Positions 1 through 9,774 are shown, counted from the stretch's first letter. The stretch: 64,000 nt of DNA from Rheinheimera sp. MM224 (GCF_947090785.1 NZ_OX352320.1:2480001-2544000); one strand, 5' to 3'. Numbers and translations are program-made. Notes: generated by a model from the letters alone, not told the origin.

Positions 1-142
1 AGGCTACAAACAGGCACTGCTGGACGATGCACATCTGTTAAACGGCTTAAACGTGATCAACGGTCATGTGGTGAACAAACACGTAGCAGACGCGTTAAAC
101 CTGCCATTTGTTGAACCTAAGCAAGTGTTAGCTGCAGTCTGA
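1..142 (+). CDS. ald: alanine dehydrogenase, C-terminal end (partial)
   Basis: Only the last 46 codons are present, read from base 2 to the TGA at 140-142; the start lies left of the window. The tail contains GLNVINGHVVNKHVADALNL, which resembles the C-terminal end of NAD-dependent alanine dehydrogenases (oxidative deamination of alanine to pyruvate, cytoplasmic). A strong intrinsic terminator follows 22 bases after the stop. The identification rests on a short stretch and on memory of the family, so it is probable rather than certain. Confidence 0.72.
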   Translation, partial: GYKQALLDDAHLLNGLNVINGHVVNKHVADALNLPFVEPKQVLAAV

Positions 143-164
143 TTTATACAATACCCCTTGATCA

Positions 165-187
165 GGGCGGCATTAGCCGCCCTTTTT
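165..187 (+). terminator. intrinsic terminator after ald
   Basis: A perfect 7-bp GC-rich stem (165-171 with 176-182) around a 4-base loop is followed by five T residues. It ends the ald transcript just before the DUF192 gene. Confidence 0.88.
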
Positions 188-240
188 ATTTGCTGCAATT
201 TCCGTTAGTCTTTCTGCTTCACTCTCCAAGGTTTTTTATC

Positions 241-669
241 ATGAACTATCTGTTATCCGCTGTTTTTGCTTTAAGTTTTTCTGTGGCCGCTGTTGAAGAA
301 ATCCAGTTCGAAAAAGAATGGATCAAAGTCGGCCATCTTGAATTAGAAGTAGAACTAGCCTTAACCACAGAGCAACGCGCCCGTGGTCTGATGTACCGCG
401 ATAAAGTAGAAAATGGCATGTTATTTATTTACGATGAAGAACGGATATTGTCGTTCTGGATGCGTAACACCAAAGTGCCGCTGGATATCGCTTATATCAA
501 AGCAGACTGGACTATAGAACCTGTTCAGTTCCTTTATCCCTATGATGAAAAAGGTAAAAAATCTAAAGGCCCTGCCATAGGTGCCTTGGAAATGCCTCAA
601 GGCTGGTTTAAAGCCCAAGGATTAGCAGCGGGCACTAAGATTATCCGTTGTGGTAAGACGTGCGATTAA
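241..669 (+). CDS. DUF192 family secreted protein
   Basis: A 142-residue protein starting at ATG 241. AAGG at 228-231 lies nine bases upstream, and the first residues form a short hydrophobic signal peptide (MNYLLSAVFALSFSVAA); an in-frame TTG at 190 would spoil that signal, so it was not used. The body has the DUF192 pattern: a tract with RARGLMYR, then MLFIYDE, then FWMRNTKVPLDIAYI, and an ALEMPQGW segment. DUF192 proteins are small exported or periplasmic beta-barrel-like proteins of unknown role. It is monocistronic between the ald terminator and the convergent ccdAB operon. Confidence 0.85.
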   Translation: MNYLLSAVFALSFSVAAVEEIQFEKEWIKVGHLELEVELALTTEQRARGLMYRDKVENGMLFIYDEERILSFWMRNTKVPLDIAYIKADWTIEPVQFLYPYDEKGKKSKGPAIGALEMPQGWFKAQGLAAGTKIIRCGKTCD

Positions 670-678
670 GAAGACTGA

Positions 679-996
679 TTAAATACCAGTAATAGCAAGA
701 TCCAAAGCCGCGACAATCTGATCTCTAAAATGCGCGAGAGAACCTACCGGATTCCTCAACTGCTTTTCTGGCACCGCAGCAATTTGTGGCGTGAGTAACA
801 ATAACTCTTCACCATCGAAACTTATCTGCGGTGTAAGCCCCTTCATTGCCTCGCCACCAAAAGCTGAACCCCTGCCCAAAGGAATCACAATACGGGTAGC
901 AAGCTCGGTAAGTACCGCACTTTGAATATCAACCAGATAAGGATAATAGGCTTTGCTGTGGTTACTGGGATTAGCATACACATCAAACTGAGCCAT
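679..996 (-). CDS. ccdB: CcdB-family toxin
   Basis: A 105-residue protein with the CcdB fold signature: MAQFDVYANP at the start, YYPYLVDIQSAVL, TRIVIPLG, then LTPQISFDGEELLLLTPQIAAV. CcdB poisons DNA gyrase by trapping its cleavage complex. The ATG at 996-994 overlaps the ccdA stop by one base (TGATG) and has AGGAG inside the end of ccdA, so the two are translationally coupled. A TTG one codon upstream is less likely. Activity is not proven: chromosomal CcdB copies are often inactive toward host gyrase. Confidence 0.9.
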   Translation of the reverse strand: MAQFDVYANPSNHSKAYYPYLVDIQSAVLTELATRIVIPLGRGSAFGGEAMKGLTPQISFDGEELLLLTPQIAAVPEKQLRNPVGSLAHFRDQIVAALDLAITGI

Positions 997-1241
997 CAAA
1001 AGCTCCTGAATTCGTCACCAAAACAGCCATGCTGTTCAACAAATTCGTTATAGCTTTTAATGGCTGCACGGTTTTCTTCAACCCACTGAGCAGCTTCGTA
1101 TTTCGCCAACTCTTCTTTCAGTGCTCGCTCCAGGGTGGCGGAAAGATTGATGTTCAAAGCCCGTGTTTTAAGCAACAGATCACTATTCACTGAAAGATTC
1201 GCGGCTTTTTTGGGTGCTGTTACATCATAAAGATCGGCCAT
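996..1241 (-). CDS. ccdA: CcdA-family antitoxin
   Basis: An 81-residue protein preceding ccdB. The N-terminal part (KKAANLSVNSDLLLKTRAL) fits the ribbon-helix-helix DNA-binding domain, and the C-terminal part (WVEENRAAIKSYNEFVEQHG, ending in FGDEFRSF) is the disordered toxin-binding tail typical of CcdA. GGAGG lies five bases before the ATG. CcdA normally neutralises CcdB and represses the operon with it; repeats inside the promoter just upstream fit this. The operon lies on the chromosome between DUF192 and DUF2960 genes, without any plasmid or mobile gene nearby. Confidence 0.9.
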   Translation of the reverse strand: MADLYDVTAPKKAANLSVNSDLLLKTRALNINLSATLERALKEELAKYEAAQWVEENRAAIKSYNEFVEQHGCFGDEFRSF

Positions 1242-1276
1242 AAAAGCCTCCAGACTATTAGCTCAGCTATAAAAAT

Positions 1277-1305
1277 AGCATATGCGCATTAGTATGCGCA
1301 GGCAA
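1277..1305 (-). promoter_or_regulatory. candidate ccdAB promoter with operator-like repeats
   Basis: On the minus strand, TTGCCT (1305-1300) and TATGCT (1282-1277) are separated by exactly 17 bases. The spacer holds two copies of the palindromic core TGCGCA; the longer unit TATGCGCA is directly repeated at 1281-1288 and 1293-1300 on the plus strand. The position suggests autorepression by CcdA/CcdB. This is inference from spacing and repeats. Confidence 0.5.
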
Positions 1306-1377
1306 GTGTTTTAGCAGGAATACAAACAAAGGTCAGATTGACTTCAACAGATGGATAACGAATGAGGAAAATTTCTT

Positions 1378-1398
1378 GGCGTAACTGGTAATTACGCC
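1378..1398 (-). terminator. hairpin after the DUF2960-like gene
   Basis: GGCGTAA (1378-1384) pairs with TTACGCC (1392-1398). In the minus direction it is followed by AAGAAATTTT, a weak T-tract, so it may end the acyltransferase/DUF2960 transcript ahead of ccdA. Confidence 0.4.
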
Positions 1399-1414
1399 CT
1401 TTAGGTAACAACGT

Positions 1415-1675
1415 TCAGAGATTAAAAGGTTCCTGATCATCCCGCAGTAGCAGAATTTCGCTAAAGCCCATTTTTACAAAGGCGTTTTTGCGATAGTCTT
1501 TGAGCGCCCCAGTGCCTTTGGCGGTCATGGCGACTTGCTGCTCCATTTTACGAAATGCAGTTAAGTCTATGCCTTCGGCTGCTGCGACTGCTTCGAAGCT
1601 ATCGGCGTATTTGTCGTAGCTGAATGGGATCTTTTTCCACTCACCTTTGTATTTATAACTGATATGTCGCGCCAT
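1415..1675 (-). CDS. small conserved protein, DUF2960-like
   Basis: An 86-residue soluble protein beginning MARHISYKYKGEWKKIPFSY. It resembles, from memory, the DUF2960 family of Shewanella/Alteromonas-type bacteria, which shares the KIPFSYDKY and EAVAAAEGIDL blocks. No catalytic motif or membrane segment is visible and no function is known. Its start overlaps the 3' end of the upstream acyltransferase gene by 23 bases, so the two are almost certainly co-transcribed. Confidence 0.68.
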   Translation of the reverse strand: MARHISYKYKGEWKKIPFSYDKYADSFEAVAAAEGIDLTAFRKMEQQVAMTAKGTGALKDYRKNAFVKMGFSEILLLRDDQEPFNL

Positions 1676-2831
1676 CTTCCAGCTCCTTATGTTGTGTAGC
1701 CAGCTGTTCTTGCTGGGCTAAAGTCTGCTGTTGTTTCAGCGCCGGTGCTGCATACATTTGCTGCACATAAGGGCGCAGCTCTTCAGGTAAAGATGCCATT
1801 TTGGTTTGATACCACAGGCTTTCCTCGCCAGGGTCCAGCTCAACATCCATTTCTGCTGCTAAATAATTCACCGGATACAAACGGTAACCAGCCCAGATTT
1901 GACGGTCTATTTCAGCGGCTAAAGCAGCAGGTTCCTGACAACACCCCTGAATAGCTTCACCAAAATGCACATGCACCCGACCTTTTTGGCCTACTATGCC
2001 CTGCACTATGCTTTGAATATCTTCCATCTCCGACTTTTTGTATTCGCCTGTACTAGCCAACTGATGTAGCTCATTGGCTTTGGCCTGGTCTAGCGGGTCA
2101 AATTCGTAAGATAAACACACAGGCACAATATTTAACGACTGCATATAAGTCGCAAAATCCAAACCGCGTTTTTTACCTTCAATAAAAAACATTTTTAAGA
2201 TAGCTTCGTCGGTTTGATCCAAACCATCTTTAGCACGGCCTTCTTTTTGCGCTATCCAGATGGAATGGCCGGTTTCAAGCGAATCTTTGATGTAGGCTGA
2301 CAAATGGCTCAGGGCTTTGAGCATTTCGCGTGGGGCTTTGATAGAGCGTTTAACAATAAAGCTTTTATTAAGCTTCATCAGCTCAGTCGCGCATTGCATT
2401 TTCAGCAAATTATCGCCAATAGCGATACGTACTGTGTCCATGCCCTTTTGATGCAGACACCAGTTCAGCAGTGCCGGATCCATAGCGATATCCCGATGGT
2501 TCGAGATAAATAAATAGGATTGTTTTGGATCTAAATGCTCAAGGCCACTAACACTGACACCAGCCGAGCTTTTCTGCAGGCTTTGTTGTAAAAAATCGGC
2601 CACCATATTCTGCACATCAGAGACAGTGCGCAAGCCTTTGGCTTTACGCGCCAATAACCAGCGCAATACAGGGGTAAACAGATAACGGATAGTTTTAGGC
2701 CAGCTGGCCAGGCGGTAATTTAAAATGGCATGCAAAAAATCGGCATCGTCCAATAAACGACAAATCGCTTCTGGTACTTCATGATCAAAATATGGGCGAA
2801 TATCCTTGAAAGGATCCGTTTGATTTGGCAC
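1653..2831 (-). CDS. 1-acyl-glycerol-3-phosphate acyltransferase-like protein
   Basis: A 392-residue protein of the PlsC-type glycerolipid acyltransferase superfamily. The acceptor motif is SNHRDIAMDPALLN at about residues 110-123. By my count the His and the second Asp are five residues apart instead of the usual four, a variant worth noting. Further blocks are KLNKSFIVKRS (about 154-164) and an IWIAQKEGRAKDG segment, which correspond to the substrate-binding and EGTR-like motifs. No clear membrane anchor is visible. The start appears to be GTG at 2831, as no upstream ATG fits. It probably acylates a lysophospholipid or related acceptor; the substrate is unknown. Confidence 0.78.
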   Translation of the reverse strand: MPNQTDPFKDIRPYFDHEVPEAICRLLDDADFLHAILNYRLASWPKTIRYLFTPVLRWLLARKAKGLRTVSDVQNMVADFLQQSLQKSSAGVSVSGLEHLDPKQSYLFISNHRDIAMDPALLNWCLHQKGMDTVRIAIGDNLLKMQCATELMKLNKSFIVKRSIKAPREMLKALSHLSAYIKDSLETGHSIWIAQKEGRAKDGLDQTDEAILKMFFIEGKKRGLDFATYMQSLNIVPVCLSYEFDPLDQAKANELHQLASTGEYKKSEMEDIQSIVQGIVGQKGRVHVHFGEAIQGCCQEPAALAAEIDRQIWAGYRLYPVNYLAAEMDVELDPGEESLWYQTKMASLPEELRPYVQQMYAAPALKQQQTLAQQEQLATQHKELEDGATYQL

Positions 2832-2948
2832 AGCTTTTAAACCCCAGCTTGAAAATGTGCCCTATTCTACCTGTTGCCAGACGGATCACCAGACTAATCT
2901 GGCCCGATCACTTGGCGGTTGTTGAATTATTGAGCGCTTTTAGTTAAA

Positions 2949-3467
2949 TCAGGCAGTCAAAGCGTAAAGAGGCGCAAATTGCACCGGCATCAGACGGTTT
3001 TGTTGCACCCGCACCAACTGACCAGCCGATAATTGCTTGCCGTTTAACAGCTCCATAGGCTCCAGTAGCAAGCAATCCACCATAGGGTCAGCTTTTGCTA
3101 CCAGCAACACTTTAGCGCGGCTTAAACCTTCGAGTTTGGCGATACTCATTAAGTCGGTGCGGCTTTCTATACTGGAGAAGTTAAACAGGTGGCTTTTTTG
3201 CACAGGAGCCTTCACAAAACTCAAAGCGGCAACGGCTTGAGCTGCGACTGTCAGTAGATCGCTGTCAGGCAACAAACCTTCCAAAGCTTCAGCAAAATCC
3301 ATCAACAACTGTGCTTGTTCCATACACAAGCTTTGCTGCTCTGGTTTAACGTTCAGCTCTTTGGCACTGAAGGCCGTTTGAATATGGTGGCTGTTTGATA
3401 ACTGCAACACCAAACGGTCTTGCTCATCGCAATACTGCCAGCACCAGTCAGGGCATAAAGACAACAT
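2949..3467 (-). CDS. zapC: cell division protein ZapC
   Basis: A 172-residue protein starting MLSLCPDWCWQYCDEQDRLV. ZapC binds FtsZ and promotes bundling of FtsZ filaments at the Z-ring. The N-terminal W-x-W-x-Y-D-E pattern, the LSFVKAP block and the C-terminal LLLEP/NRLMPV region match enterobacterial ZapC (YcbW), and it lies directly downstream of pyrD as in E. coli. The ATG at 3467 has AAGGA six bases upstream and is preferred over the TTG at 3488. Confidence 0.85.
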   Translation of the reverse strand: MLSLCPDWCWQYCDEQDRLVLQLSNSHHIQTAFSAKELNVKPEQQSLCMEQAQLLMDFAEALEGLLPDSDLLTVAAQAVAALSFVKAPVQKSHLFNFSSIESRTDLMSIAKLEGLSRAKVLLVAKADPMVDCLLLEPMELLNGKQLSAGQLVRVQQNRLMPVQFAPLYALTA

Positions 3468-3576
3468 ACTCAATCCTTGTGAATTCAAGATGTTGCCTTT
3501 CTACACCTGTTTTTATACGCTGTTAAAGATTATTTTGGACTAATAATCAGGGATCCAAAATTGATCGGCATATGGC

Positions 3577-4590
3577 TTATTTAAGGCTCTCCACGATCTC
3601 TTTGATCAAGCTGGGGCCTTTATAAATAAAGTTTGAATACACCTGAACCAGATTAGCACCAGCGTCCATTTTTTCCTGAGCCGCTTTGGCTGAATCTATA
3701 CCACCTACCCCAATAATTGGCATCTGTGGGCCTAAAGCTGCGCGGAACTGACGGATAATCTCCGTGCTCTTTTGCTGCACGGGCAAACCACTTAAACCGC
3801 CCATTTCATTGCCATATTTCAGGTGTTGCACCGCGCTTTTATCCAAGGTCGTGTTAGTGGCAATCACACCGTCCATTTTGCTGCGAAGCAAAGTCTCAGC
3901 TACTTGCTGCACTGCCACTTCATCCATATCAGGAGCAATTTTTACAAAAACCGGCACGTACTTATCTTGTTGTGCTTGCAGATCCAACTGCTCATTTTTC
4001 ACTGCCTGCAGCAAATCAAATAACGCATCACCAAACTGCAGATCCCGCAAACCAGGTGTATTAGGGGAAGAAATATTCACTGTAATGTAGCTGGCATGAG
4101 CATAGACCTTACGCATACATTCGATGTAGTCGTCTTTACCCTGCTCGTTGGGTGTGTCTTTGTTTTTGCCGATATTAATGCCAAGCACACCTTTGTAGCT
4201 CGATTTCTTTACGTTCTCAACCAGATAATCCACACCTTTGTTATTAAATCCCATGCGATTAATAATGGCGTTCGCTTCAGGTAAACGGAACAAACGTGGT
4301 TTGTCGTTCCCCACCTGAGGTCGTGGTGTCACAGTACCTACTTCAATAAAACCAAAACCCATCTGGCCAAAAGCGTCGATGCAATCGGCATTTTTATCCA
4401 AACCTGCAGCTAAACCCACAGGATTATCAAAATGAATACCGGCTACTGTCACAGGTTTCTTCGGTAAATCCTGACGCCACAGCAAGGATGCCGGGGTATT
4501 TTTTAAATGCTTTAAGCTGCCAAGGGCCAGGTGATGTGAAAACTCAGCATCTGTACAAAACATTAAAGAACGCGCCAGTGAATAGAACAT
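3577..4590 (-). CDS. pyrD: dihydroorotate dehydrogenase (quinone), class 2
   Basis: A 337-residue enzyme oxidising dihydroorotate to orotate with electrons passed to quinone, the fourth step of pyrimidine synthesis, at the inner membrane. The N-terminal helix ([20 protein letters not shown]) is the class 2 membrane-associating extension. The body has [53 protein letters not shown] (active-site Ser segment), KIAPD and IIGVGGI for FMN binding. Length and order match the family. It is followed by zapC about 110 bases downstream on the same strand. Confidence 0.97.
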   Translation of the reverse strand: MFYSLARSLMFCTDAEFSHHLALGSLKHLKNTPASLLWRQDLPKKPVTVAGIHFDNPVGLAAGLDKNADCIDAFGQMGFGFIEVGTVTPRPQVGNDKPRLFRLPEANAIINRMGFNNKGVDYLVENVKKSSYKGVLGINIGKNKDTPNEQGKDDYIECMRKVYAHASYITVNISSPNTPGLRDLQFGDALFDLLQAVKNEQLDLQAQQDKYVPVFVKIAPDMDEVAVQQVAETLLRSKMDGVIATNTTLDKSAVQHLKYGNEMGGLSGLPVQQKSTEIIRQFRAALGPQMPIIGVGGIDSAKAAQEKMDAGANLVQVYSNFIYKGPSLIKEIVESLK

Positions 4591-4707
4591 AACAACCTGC
4601 TTTTTATCAATAAAGGATGAAGGTGAAAAAATCGTCTGGAACGATTTTTAACAGCTTTAGCTGGCCCGAAGGGTGCTTTGCAGGATAGCAGAGCATAAAA
4701 ACCGTAT

Positions 4708-4735
4708 AAAAAAACCGGCTCATAAAAGAGCCGGT
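4708..4735 (-). terminator. intrinsic terminator of the NAD-glutamate dehydrogenase gene
   Basis: In the minus direction ACCGGCTC, a 6-base loop and GAGCCGGT are followed by a run of six or more T (4713-4708). The 8-bp perfect stem begins 22 bases beyond the stop codon. Confidence 0.9.
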
Positions 4736-4756
4736 GTATTCTAGCTGGAACCTGAA

Positions 4757-7700
4757 TTATTTCACAGGGTCACAGTGATGACTGAGTAACATCAGCTCAC
4801 GCAAAGCCACTGAGAACTTGGCAAATTCATGGCTCTTGGTCGTTTTGAACTCGGCCAGCATTTGACGCCAACGCGCCAGTACTGGTTCATGTTCTGTGAT
4901 CCAGCTGCCGATCACAGCTTCTGCATCACAAGCACCACCACAACCACGAACGACTACAGCAGACAGAGCACGTTGTTGCCAGTCCAGCTCTTCGCGGTAC
5001 GAAGCACGAGCCAGAGCCTGCCAATGGTTAGCCACTGGTTGCTGCGTAATTTGCTCCAGGAACCAGTGCAGATCTAAACGATCACCCAGTTTGAAGTAAA
5101 TTTCAGCACTCAGCAGCAGGCCATTTTTCTCTGCATCTGCCACCTGGGCAATGTCCATCACAGAGAAACAAGTACTCAGCTGAGCTAAATAACGGGCAAC
5201 GTCAGCAGGCACGCCTTGTTCAATAAAGGCTTGCTCGTTGGCTGCAAGTTGTTCAGCTTCGGCTGGCGCCAGTAATTTTTGCAGGTTATTGCTGATTTCA
5301 ACAAAAGCTGGTTTGAAGAAATCAATAGTCTGCTGAATATCCAGCGCCTTGTTACGGTGACGTAAGAACCAACGTGTCGTGCGGCGCATAGTACGTCGCA
5401 ACTGGTGGAATAACTTGATTTGCAATGCTGCAGGGATCACGTTATCCAATTCTTCCAGCTTGTTCCATACCGCTTCCACATCAAATAAGTCGCGGGCTAT
5501 GGTGTAGCACACTGCTACTTCAGCAATAGAAGAACCTGTTTCTTCCATCATACGTTGGGCAAAGTTTGCGCCCATATCATTGACAATCAGGTTAGCCAGT
5601 TTGGTCGCGATGATCTCAGCTTTTAACGGGTGAGTTTCCATCTCTTTGGCATAACTTTGCTGCAGCACTTTCGGGAATGCAGTAAACAGATGACGTTTGA
5701 AGTAGCTGTTTTCATAAATTTCCGGCAGTACCAGCCACTCTTTCATTACCATTTTGCCGTAAGCGGTCAGAATGGCCAGCTCAGGACGGGTTAAGCCCTG
5801 GCCTTTGGCAGTACGTTCAGCCAAAGCGTCGTCTGAAGGTAAAAACTCCAGTTCACGGTTTAACTTGCCGTCTTTTTCCAAAGCATGGATAAAGCGGGTG
5901 TATTCCTTCATCTGCTCAGCGCCCAGCACTGAAGACACAGAAATACTCTGAGTTTGACGGTAACAGTCGTTAATAACGATATCAGCCACATCAGTGGTCA
6001 TCGCAGCTAACAACTCATTACGTTGCTTCAGCGTCATATCACCGCTTGCGACCAGAGCGTTTAACAGTATTTTGATGTTTACTTCGTTATCTGAACAATC
6101 TACACCACCAACGTTATCGATAAAGTCAGTGTTGATGCGGCCACCGTTGTTAGCGTATTCAATACGGCCACGTTGAGTAGTACCTAAGTTACCACCCTCG
6201 CCTATGACTTTAGCTTTCACTTCTTTACCGTTCACGCGAACAGCTTCAGAACCACGGTCACCGACTTCTGCGTGAGTTTCATCAGTCGCTTTGACATAAG
6301 TACCGATACCACCGTTCCAAATCAGATCCACGTCCATCATCAATGCGGCGCGAATAAATTCGTTTGGCGTCAGACTGACGGCTGTAGTGCCTAACATCTG
6401 CTGAATTTGTGGTGTCAGCTTGATGGACTTGGCGCTACGGGAGAACAAACCACCACCTTCGGAGATCAACGACTTATCAAAGTCATCCCAGGTCGACGTT
6501 GGTAAGTTAAACATGCGCTCACGTTCAACAAAGGTTTTGGCTGCATCTGGATTCGGGTCAACAAAAATGTGCATATGGTTAAATGCAACCTGCAGACGGA
6601 TATGTTTGGATAACAACATGCCGTTACCAAATACGTCACCGGCCATATCGCCTATACCCACACAAGTGAAATCTGTGGTCTGGCAGTCGATGCCTACTTC
6701 ACGGAAGTGACGTTTCACCGACTCCCAACCACCGCGGGCTGTAATACCCATACCTTTGTGGTCGTAACCGTTTGAGCCACCAGATGCAAAGGCATCACCT
6801 AACCAGTGATTGTATTCAGCAGAAATCGCGTTAGCGATGTCTGAAAAAGTTGCAGTGCCTTTATCGGCTGCTACTACTAAATACGGGTCATCTTCGTCTA
6901 AACGCACAACAGATTTAGGCGCAACAATCTGGCCCTGCACTATGTTATCTGTGATATCTAACAGACCACGGATAAAGGTGCGGTAACATTCTTTACCTTC
7001 GTTTAAGTAAGCCTCGCGACCACCGGTTTCTGGCAATTTCTTACAAACAAAACCACCTTTCGCACCTACTGGTACTATCACTGTGTTTTTTACTTGCTGA
7101 GCTTTTACCAGTCCTAAAACTTCAGTACGGAAGTCTTCACGACGATCGGACCAACGCAGACCACCACGAGCCACTTTACCACCGCGTAAATGCACACCTT
7201 CAACGCGTGGTGAGTAAACAAAAATCTCAAAAGCCGGTACTGGCAATGGCATATCCGGCACTAAAGACGATTTCACCTTAAAGGAGATGTAGCTCTTCTG
7301 CTGGCCCTGCGCATTTGGCTGGAAGTAGTTGGTACGTAAAGTAGCCGACATCATGGCAACAAAACGACGGATGATACGGTCATCATCCAGGTTTACTACG
7401 CTATCCAGTTGCTCGTTTAATTGCTTTTCAATGGCTTCAATAGCTGCTGCATCACCGGTATTTTGTGGATCAAACTTGGTGTTAAACAGTTGCACTAACA
7501 AATGCGCCAGTTTTGGATAACGGGCAAAAGCGTTTTCTACGTAAGACTGACTGAAAGTACCGCCAATCTGACGTTTGTATTTAGCATAAGCACGTAATAA
7601 CGAGGCTTCACGGCCTGTTAAACCAGCGCCTAAAATCAGACGGTTAAAGCCGTCGTCTTCCAGATCGCCTTTCCACACTTTGGCAAAAGAGTCCTGGAAG

Positions 7701-9595
7701 GATAACTGCGCTTGTTCAAAGTCTGTTGGCATAGCGCCGTTAACTTCCATAGCGAAGTTTAAAATCCAGCTGACTGAGCCATCCGGGCAACGCACGGCAT
7801 AAGGGGTTTCACCTATCACACGTAAGCCGAAGTTTTCCAGTATTGGCAAAACATCAGATAAATGGATTGGGTGATCTTTATGGAACAGGTTCAGACGCAC
7901 AGCTTTACTGTCGTTACGCTCTTCCTGAGGACGGTAAAACAACATGTCCAGACGGTGTTCGTCGTTTAACGACTCGATTTTTTCAATGTCGACCAAGGCA
8001 TCGTTTGGCAACATTTCGTCTTTGTAAGACGACGGGAAAGCCGTTAAATACTTACGGGCCAGTTCACGACCACGGGCTTCACCATAATGGCCAACCAGTG
8101 CAGATTCCAGCTTATCTTCCCAGGTACGGGCCGCTTCAACTAAATTGCGTTCAATTTCTTTCACATTAAACTCGATATTGTTATCGTTGATCCGAACGAA
8201 ATAATGGGTACGCGCCAACACAGATTCAGAGAAGTAAGTGGTAAATTCCACAGCTTCAGTGCTGCCCAGAGACTGAGCCAGAATTTGTTGCGTAACTTTA
8301 CGCAGCTGAGTGTTATAACGCTCACGAGGCACATACACCATAGCCGAGACAAAACGGCCGAAGGCGTCTTTACGCACAAACAGACGTGTCATATCACGTT
8401 CCTGCATTTGCAGTACGCCAGTCGACACATCTAACAACTCGTCTGTGGTGGCCTGGATCAACTCATCCCGCGGGTAAGTTTCCAAAATATTCAGCAATGC
8501 TTTGTAAGCGTGGGTGCCGTGGGCAAAACCAGACTTCGCCATCACTTTGGCCAGCTTGTTTTTCAGCAATGGAATATCAGCAGCGCTGTTGTTGTATAAG
8601 GATGACGAATACAAACCAATAAAGCGGTCTTCCCCTATCACATGGCCTTTGTCGTCAAAACGTTTGATACCAACATAGTCGATATAAGCAGGACGATGGA
8701 CGCGAGATTTATTATTGGTTTTGGTCAGGATCAGCAAAGACGAACTTAACGCCTGCTTGCGGGCCTGCTCTGGTAAATCAGATAACATTAAATCGCGGGA
8801 GGTGGAACGGCGCATTAAACCTAAAGCACTGTCGTTCACGCCTTCAATTTTATGGTCGCCTTCTACCGCTTTGATGCGATATTCACGATAACCTAACAAG
8901 GTGAAGTTATCTTTGGCCATCCAGTTTAAAAACTCTATGGCTTGTTCCAATTCAGTTGAATGGATGGAAGCGGCTTGTTTTGGCAAGTCAGCAATCACCT
9001 GCAGCAGTTTAGCCCGGGTTGGTTTCCAGTCCTGCACAGCTAAAGACACATCTTCCATCACAGATTGCAGTTCGGAGGTTAAAGCTTCTACTGCAGCTTT
9101 GTCTGTCATGCGATCAATTTCGATGTGGAACACGGTTTGTTCAGTGCTGGCTTGTTCTACAGTGCCCAGTTTAAAAAAGTCCGTGATGTCGTTTTTATCG
9201 TTACGGAGCGTTTGCAATGGGTAATGCAATAACAAATGCGCGGTGATGGATTGGCGGCTTAATGCCATCCGTACCGAGTCCACTAAAAACGGGCTGTCTT
9301 TCACTACGATTTCAACAATAGTGTGTTTAGACTCCCAGCCGTGTTTTGCGATCTCAGGGTTAAAGACGCGGATTAATGCCTTGGCATCCGTATGACCGTT
9401 AAAGCTTTGCCATAAGCTCAGTGCAGCGCCATATAAATCGCTGTCATTACGACCAAACAAATCTTCATGAGACATATTGCCATACAGAGTGTGGGCAAAT
9501 TTTTCGACCAGTTCGACCTGATCTTTGACTTTAGAACGAATAAGCTTACTTACATTTTGTAGTAGTACAGAAGGTTGACCGTCTATCAGTGCCAT
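4757..9595 (-). CDS. gdhB: NAD-specific glutamate dehydrogenase, 180 kDa class
   Basis: A 1612-residue protein matching the large NAD-dependent glutamate dehydrogenases (about 1600 residues) that convert glutamate to 2-oxoglutarate and ammonium for catabolism. The long N-terminal part carries the regulatory (ACT-like) region. The catalytic core follows with RGGKVARGGLRWSDRREDFR, VIVPVGAKGGFVCKK (substrate Lys region), SGGSNGYDHKGMGITARGGW, GIGDMAGDVFGNGML and IGEGGNLGTTQRGRIEYA (nucleotide-binding part). The C-terminal helical domain includes RTTRWFLRHR. AAGGA lies ten bases before the ATG. It is monocistronic with its own terminator. Confidence 0.96.
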   Translation of the reverse strand: MALIDGQPSVLLQNVSKLIRSKVKDQVELVEKFAHTLYGNMSHEDLFGRNDSDLYGAALSLWQSFNGHTDAKALIRVFNPEIAKHGWESKHTIVEIVVKDSPFLVDSVRMALSRQSITAHLLLHYPLQTLRNDKNDITDFFKLGTVEQASTEQTVFHIEIDRMTDKAAVEALTSELQSVMEDVSLAVQDWKPTRAKLLQVIADLPKQAASIHSTELEQAIEFLNWMAKDNFTLLGYREYRIKAVEGDHKIEGVNDSALGLMRRSTSRDLMLSDLPEQARKQALSSSLLILTKTNNKSRVHRPAYIDYVGIKRFDDKGHVIGEDRFIGLYSSSLYNNSAADIPLLKNKLAKVMAKSGFAHGTHAYKALLNILETYPRDELIQATTDELLDVSTGVLQMQERDMTRLFVRKDAFGRFVSAMVYVPRERYNTQLRKVTQQILAQSLGSTEAVEFTTYFSESVLARTHYFVRINDNNIEFNVKEIERNLVEAARTWEDKLESALVGHYGEARGRELARKYLTAFPSSYKDEMLPNDALVDIEKIESLNDEHRLDMLFYRPQEERNDSKAVRLNLFHKDHPIHLSDVLPILENFGLRVIGETPYAVRCPDGSVSWILNFAMEVNGAMPTDFEQAQLSFQDSFAKVWKGDLEDDGFNRLILGAGLTGREASLLRAYAKYKRQIGGTFSQSYVENAFARYPKLAHLLVQLFNTKFDPQNTGDAAAIEAIEKQLNEQLDSVVNLDDDRIIRRFVAMMSATLRTNYFQPNAQGQQKSYISFKVKSSLVPDMPLPVPAFEIFVYSPRVEGVHLRGGKVARGGLRWSDRREDFRTEVLGLVKAQQVKNTVIVPVGAKGGFVCKKLPETGGREAYLNEGKECYRTFIRGLLDITDNIVQGQIVAPKSVVRLDEDDPYLVVAADKGTATFSDIANAISAEYNHWLGDAFASGGSNGYDHKGMGITARGGWESVKRHFREVGIDCQTTDFTCVGIGDMAGDVFGNGMLLSKHIRLQVAFNHMHIFVDPNPDAAKTFVERERMFNLPTSTWDDFDKSLISEGGGLFSRSAKSIKLTPQIQQMLGTTAVSLTPNEFIRAALMMDVDLIWNGGIGTYVKATDETHAEVGDRGSEAVRVNGKEVKAKVIGEGGNLGTTQRGRIEYANNGGRINTDFIDNVGGVDCSDNEVNIKILLNALVASGDMTLKQRNELLAAMTTDVADIVINDCYRQTQSISVSSVLGAEQMKEYTRFIHALEKDGKLNRELEFLPSDDALAERTAKGQGLTRPELAILTAYGKMVMKEWLVLPEIYENSYFKRHLFTAFPKVLQQSYAKEMETHPLKAEIIATKLANLIVNDMGANFAQRMMEETGSSIAEVAVCYTIARDLFDVEAVWNKLEELDNVIPAALQIKLFHQLRRTMRRTTRWFLRHRNKALDIQQTIDFFKPAFVEISNNLQKLLAPAEAEQLAANEQAFIEQGVPADVARYLAQLSTCFSVMDIAQVADAEKNGLLLSAEIYFKLGDRLDLHWFLEQITQQPVANHWQALARASYREELDWQQRALSAVVVRGCGGACDAEAVIGSWITEHEPVLARWRQMLAEFKTTKSHEFAKFSVALRELMLLSHHCDPVK

Positions 9596-9774
9596 TTTTG
9601 TATCCTTTTTTGAAACCTCAGACTACGAAGACTGGGTTTACTTACATACAGAGCGTGTCAGGTGCGAAGTTTATTGAGTATTGACGGGCTTTTCGAGCTT
9701 TATTTATGTCTTTGTTACTGGTTGTACCAGAATAAAAATCGCTGATTTGACAAGTTATTCATCCGCTGTAAATA

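Noticed and set aside
8161..8622. Overlapping short open frames on both strands inside the glutamate dehydrogenase gene
   Set aside because: Shadows of a long conserved gene without ribosome sites.
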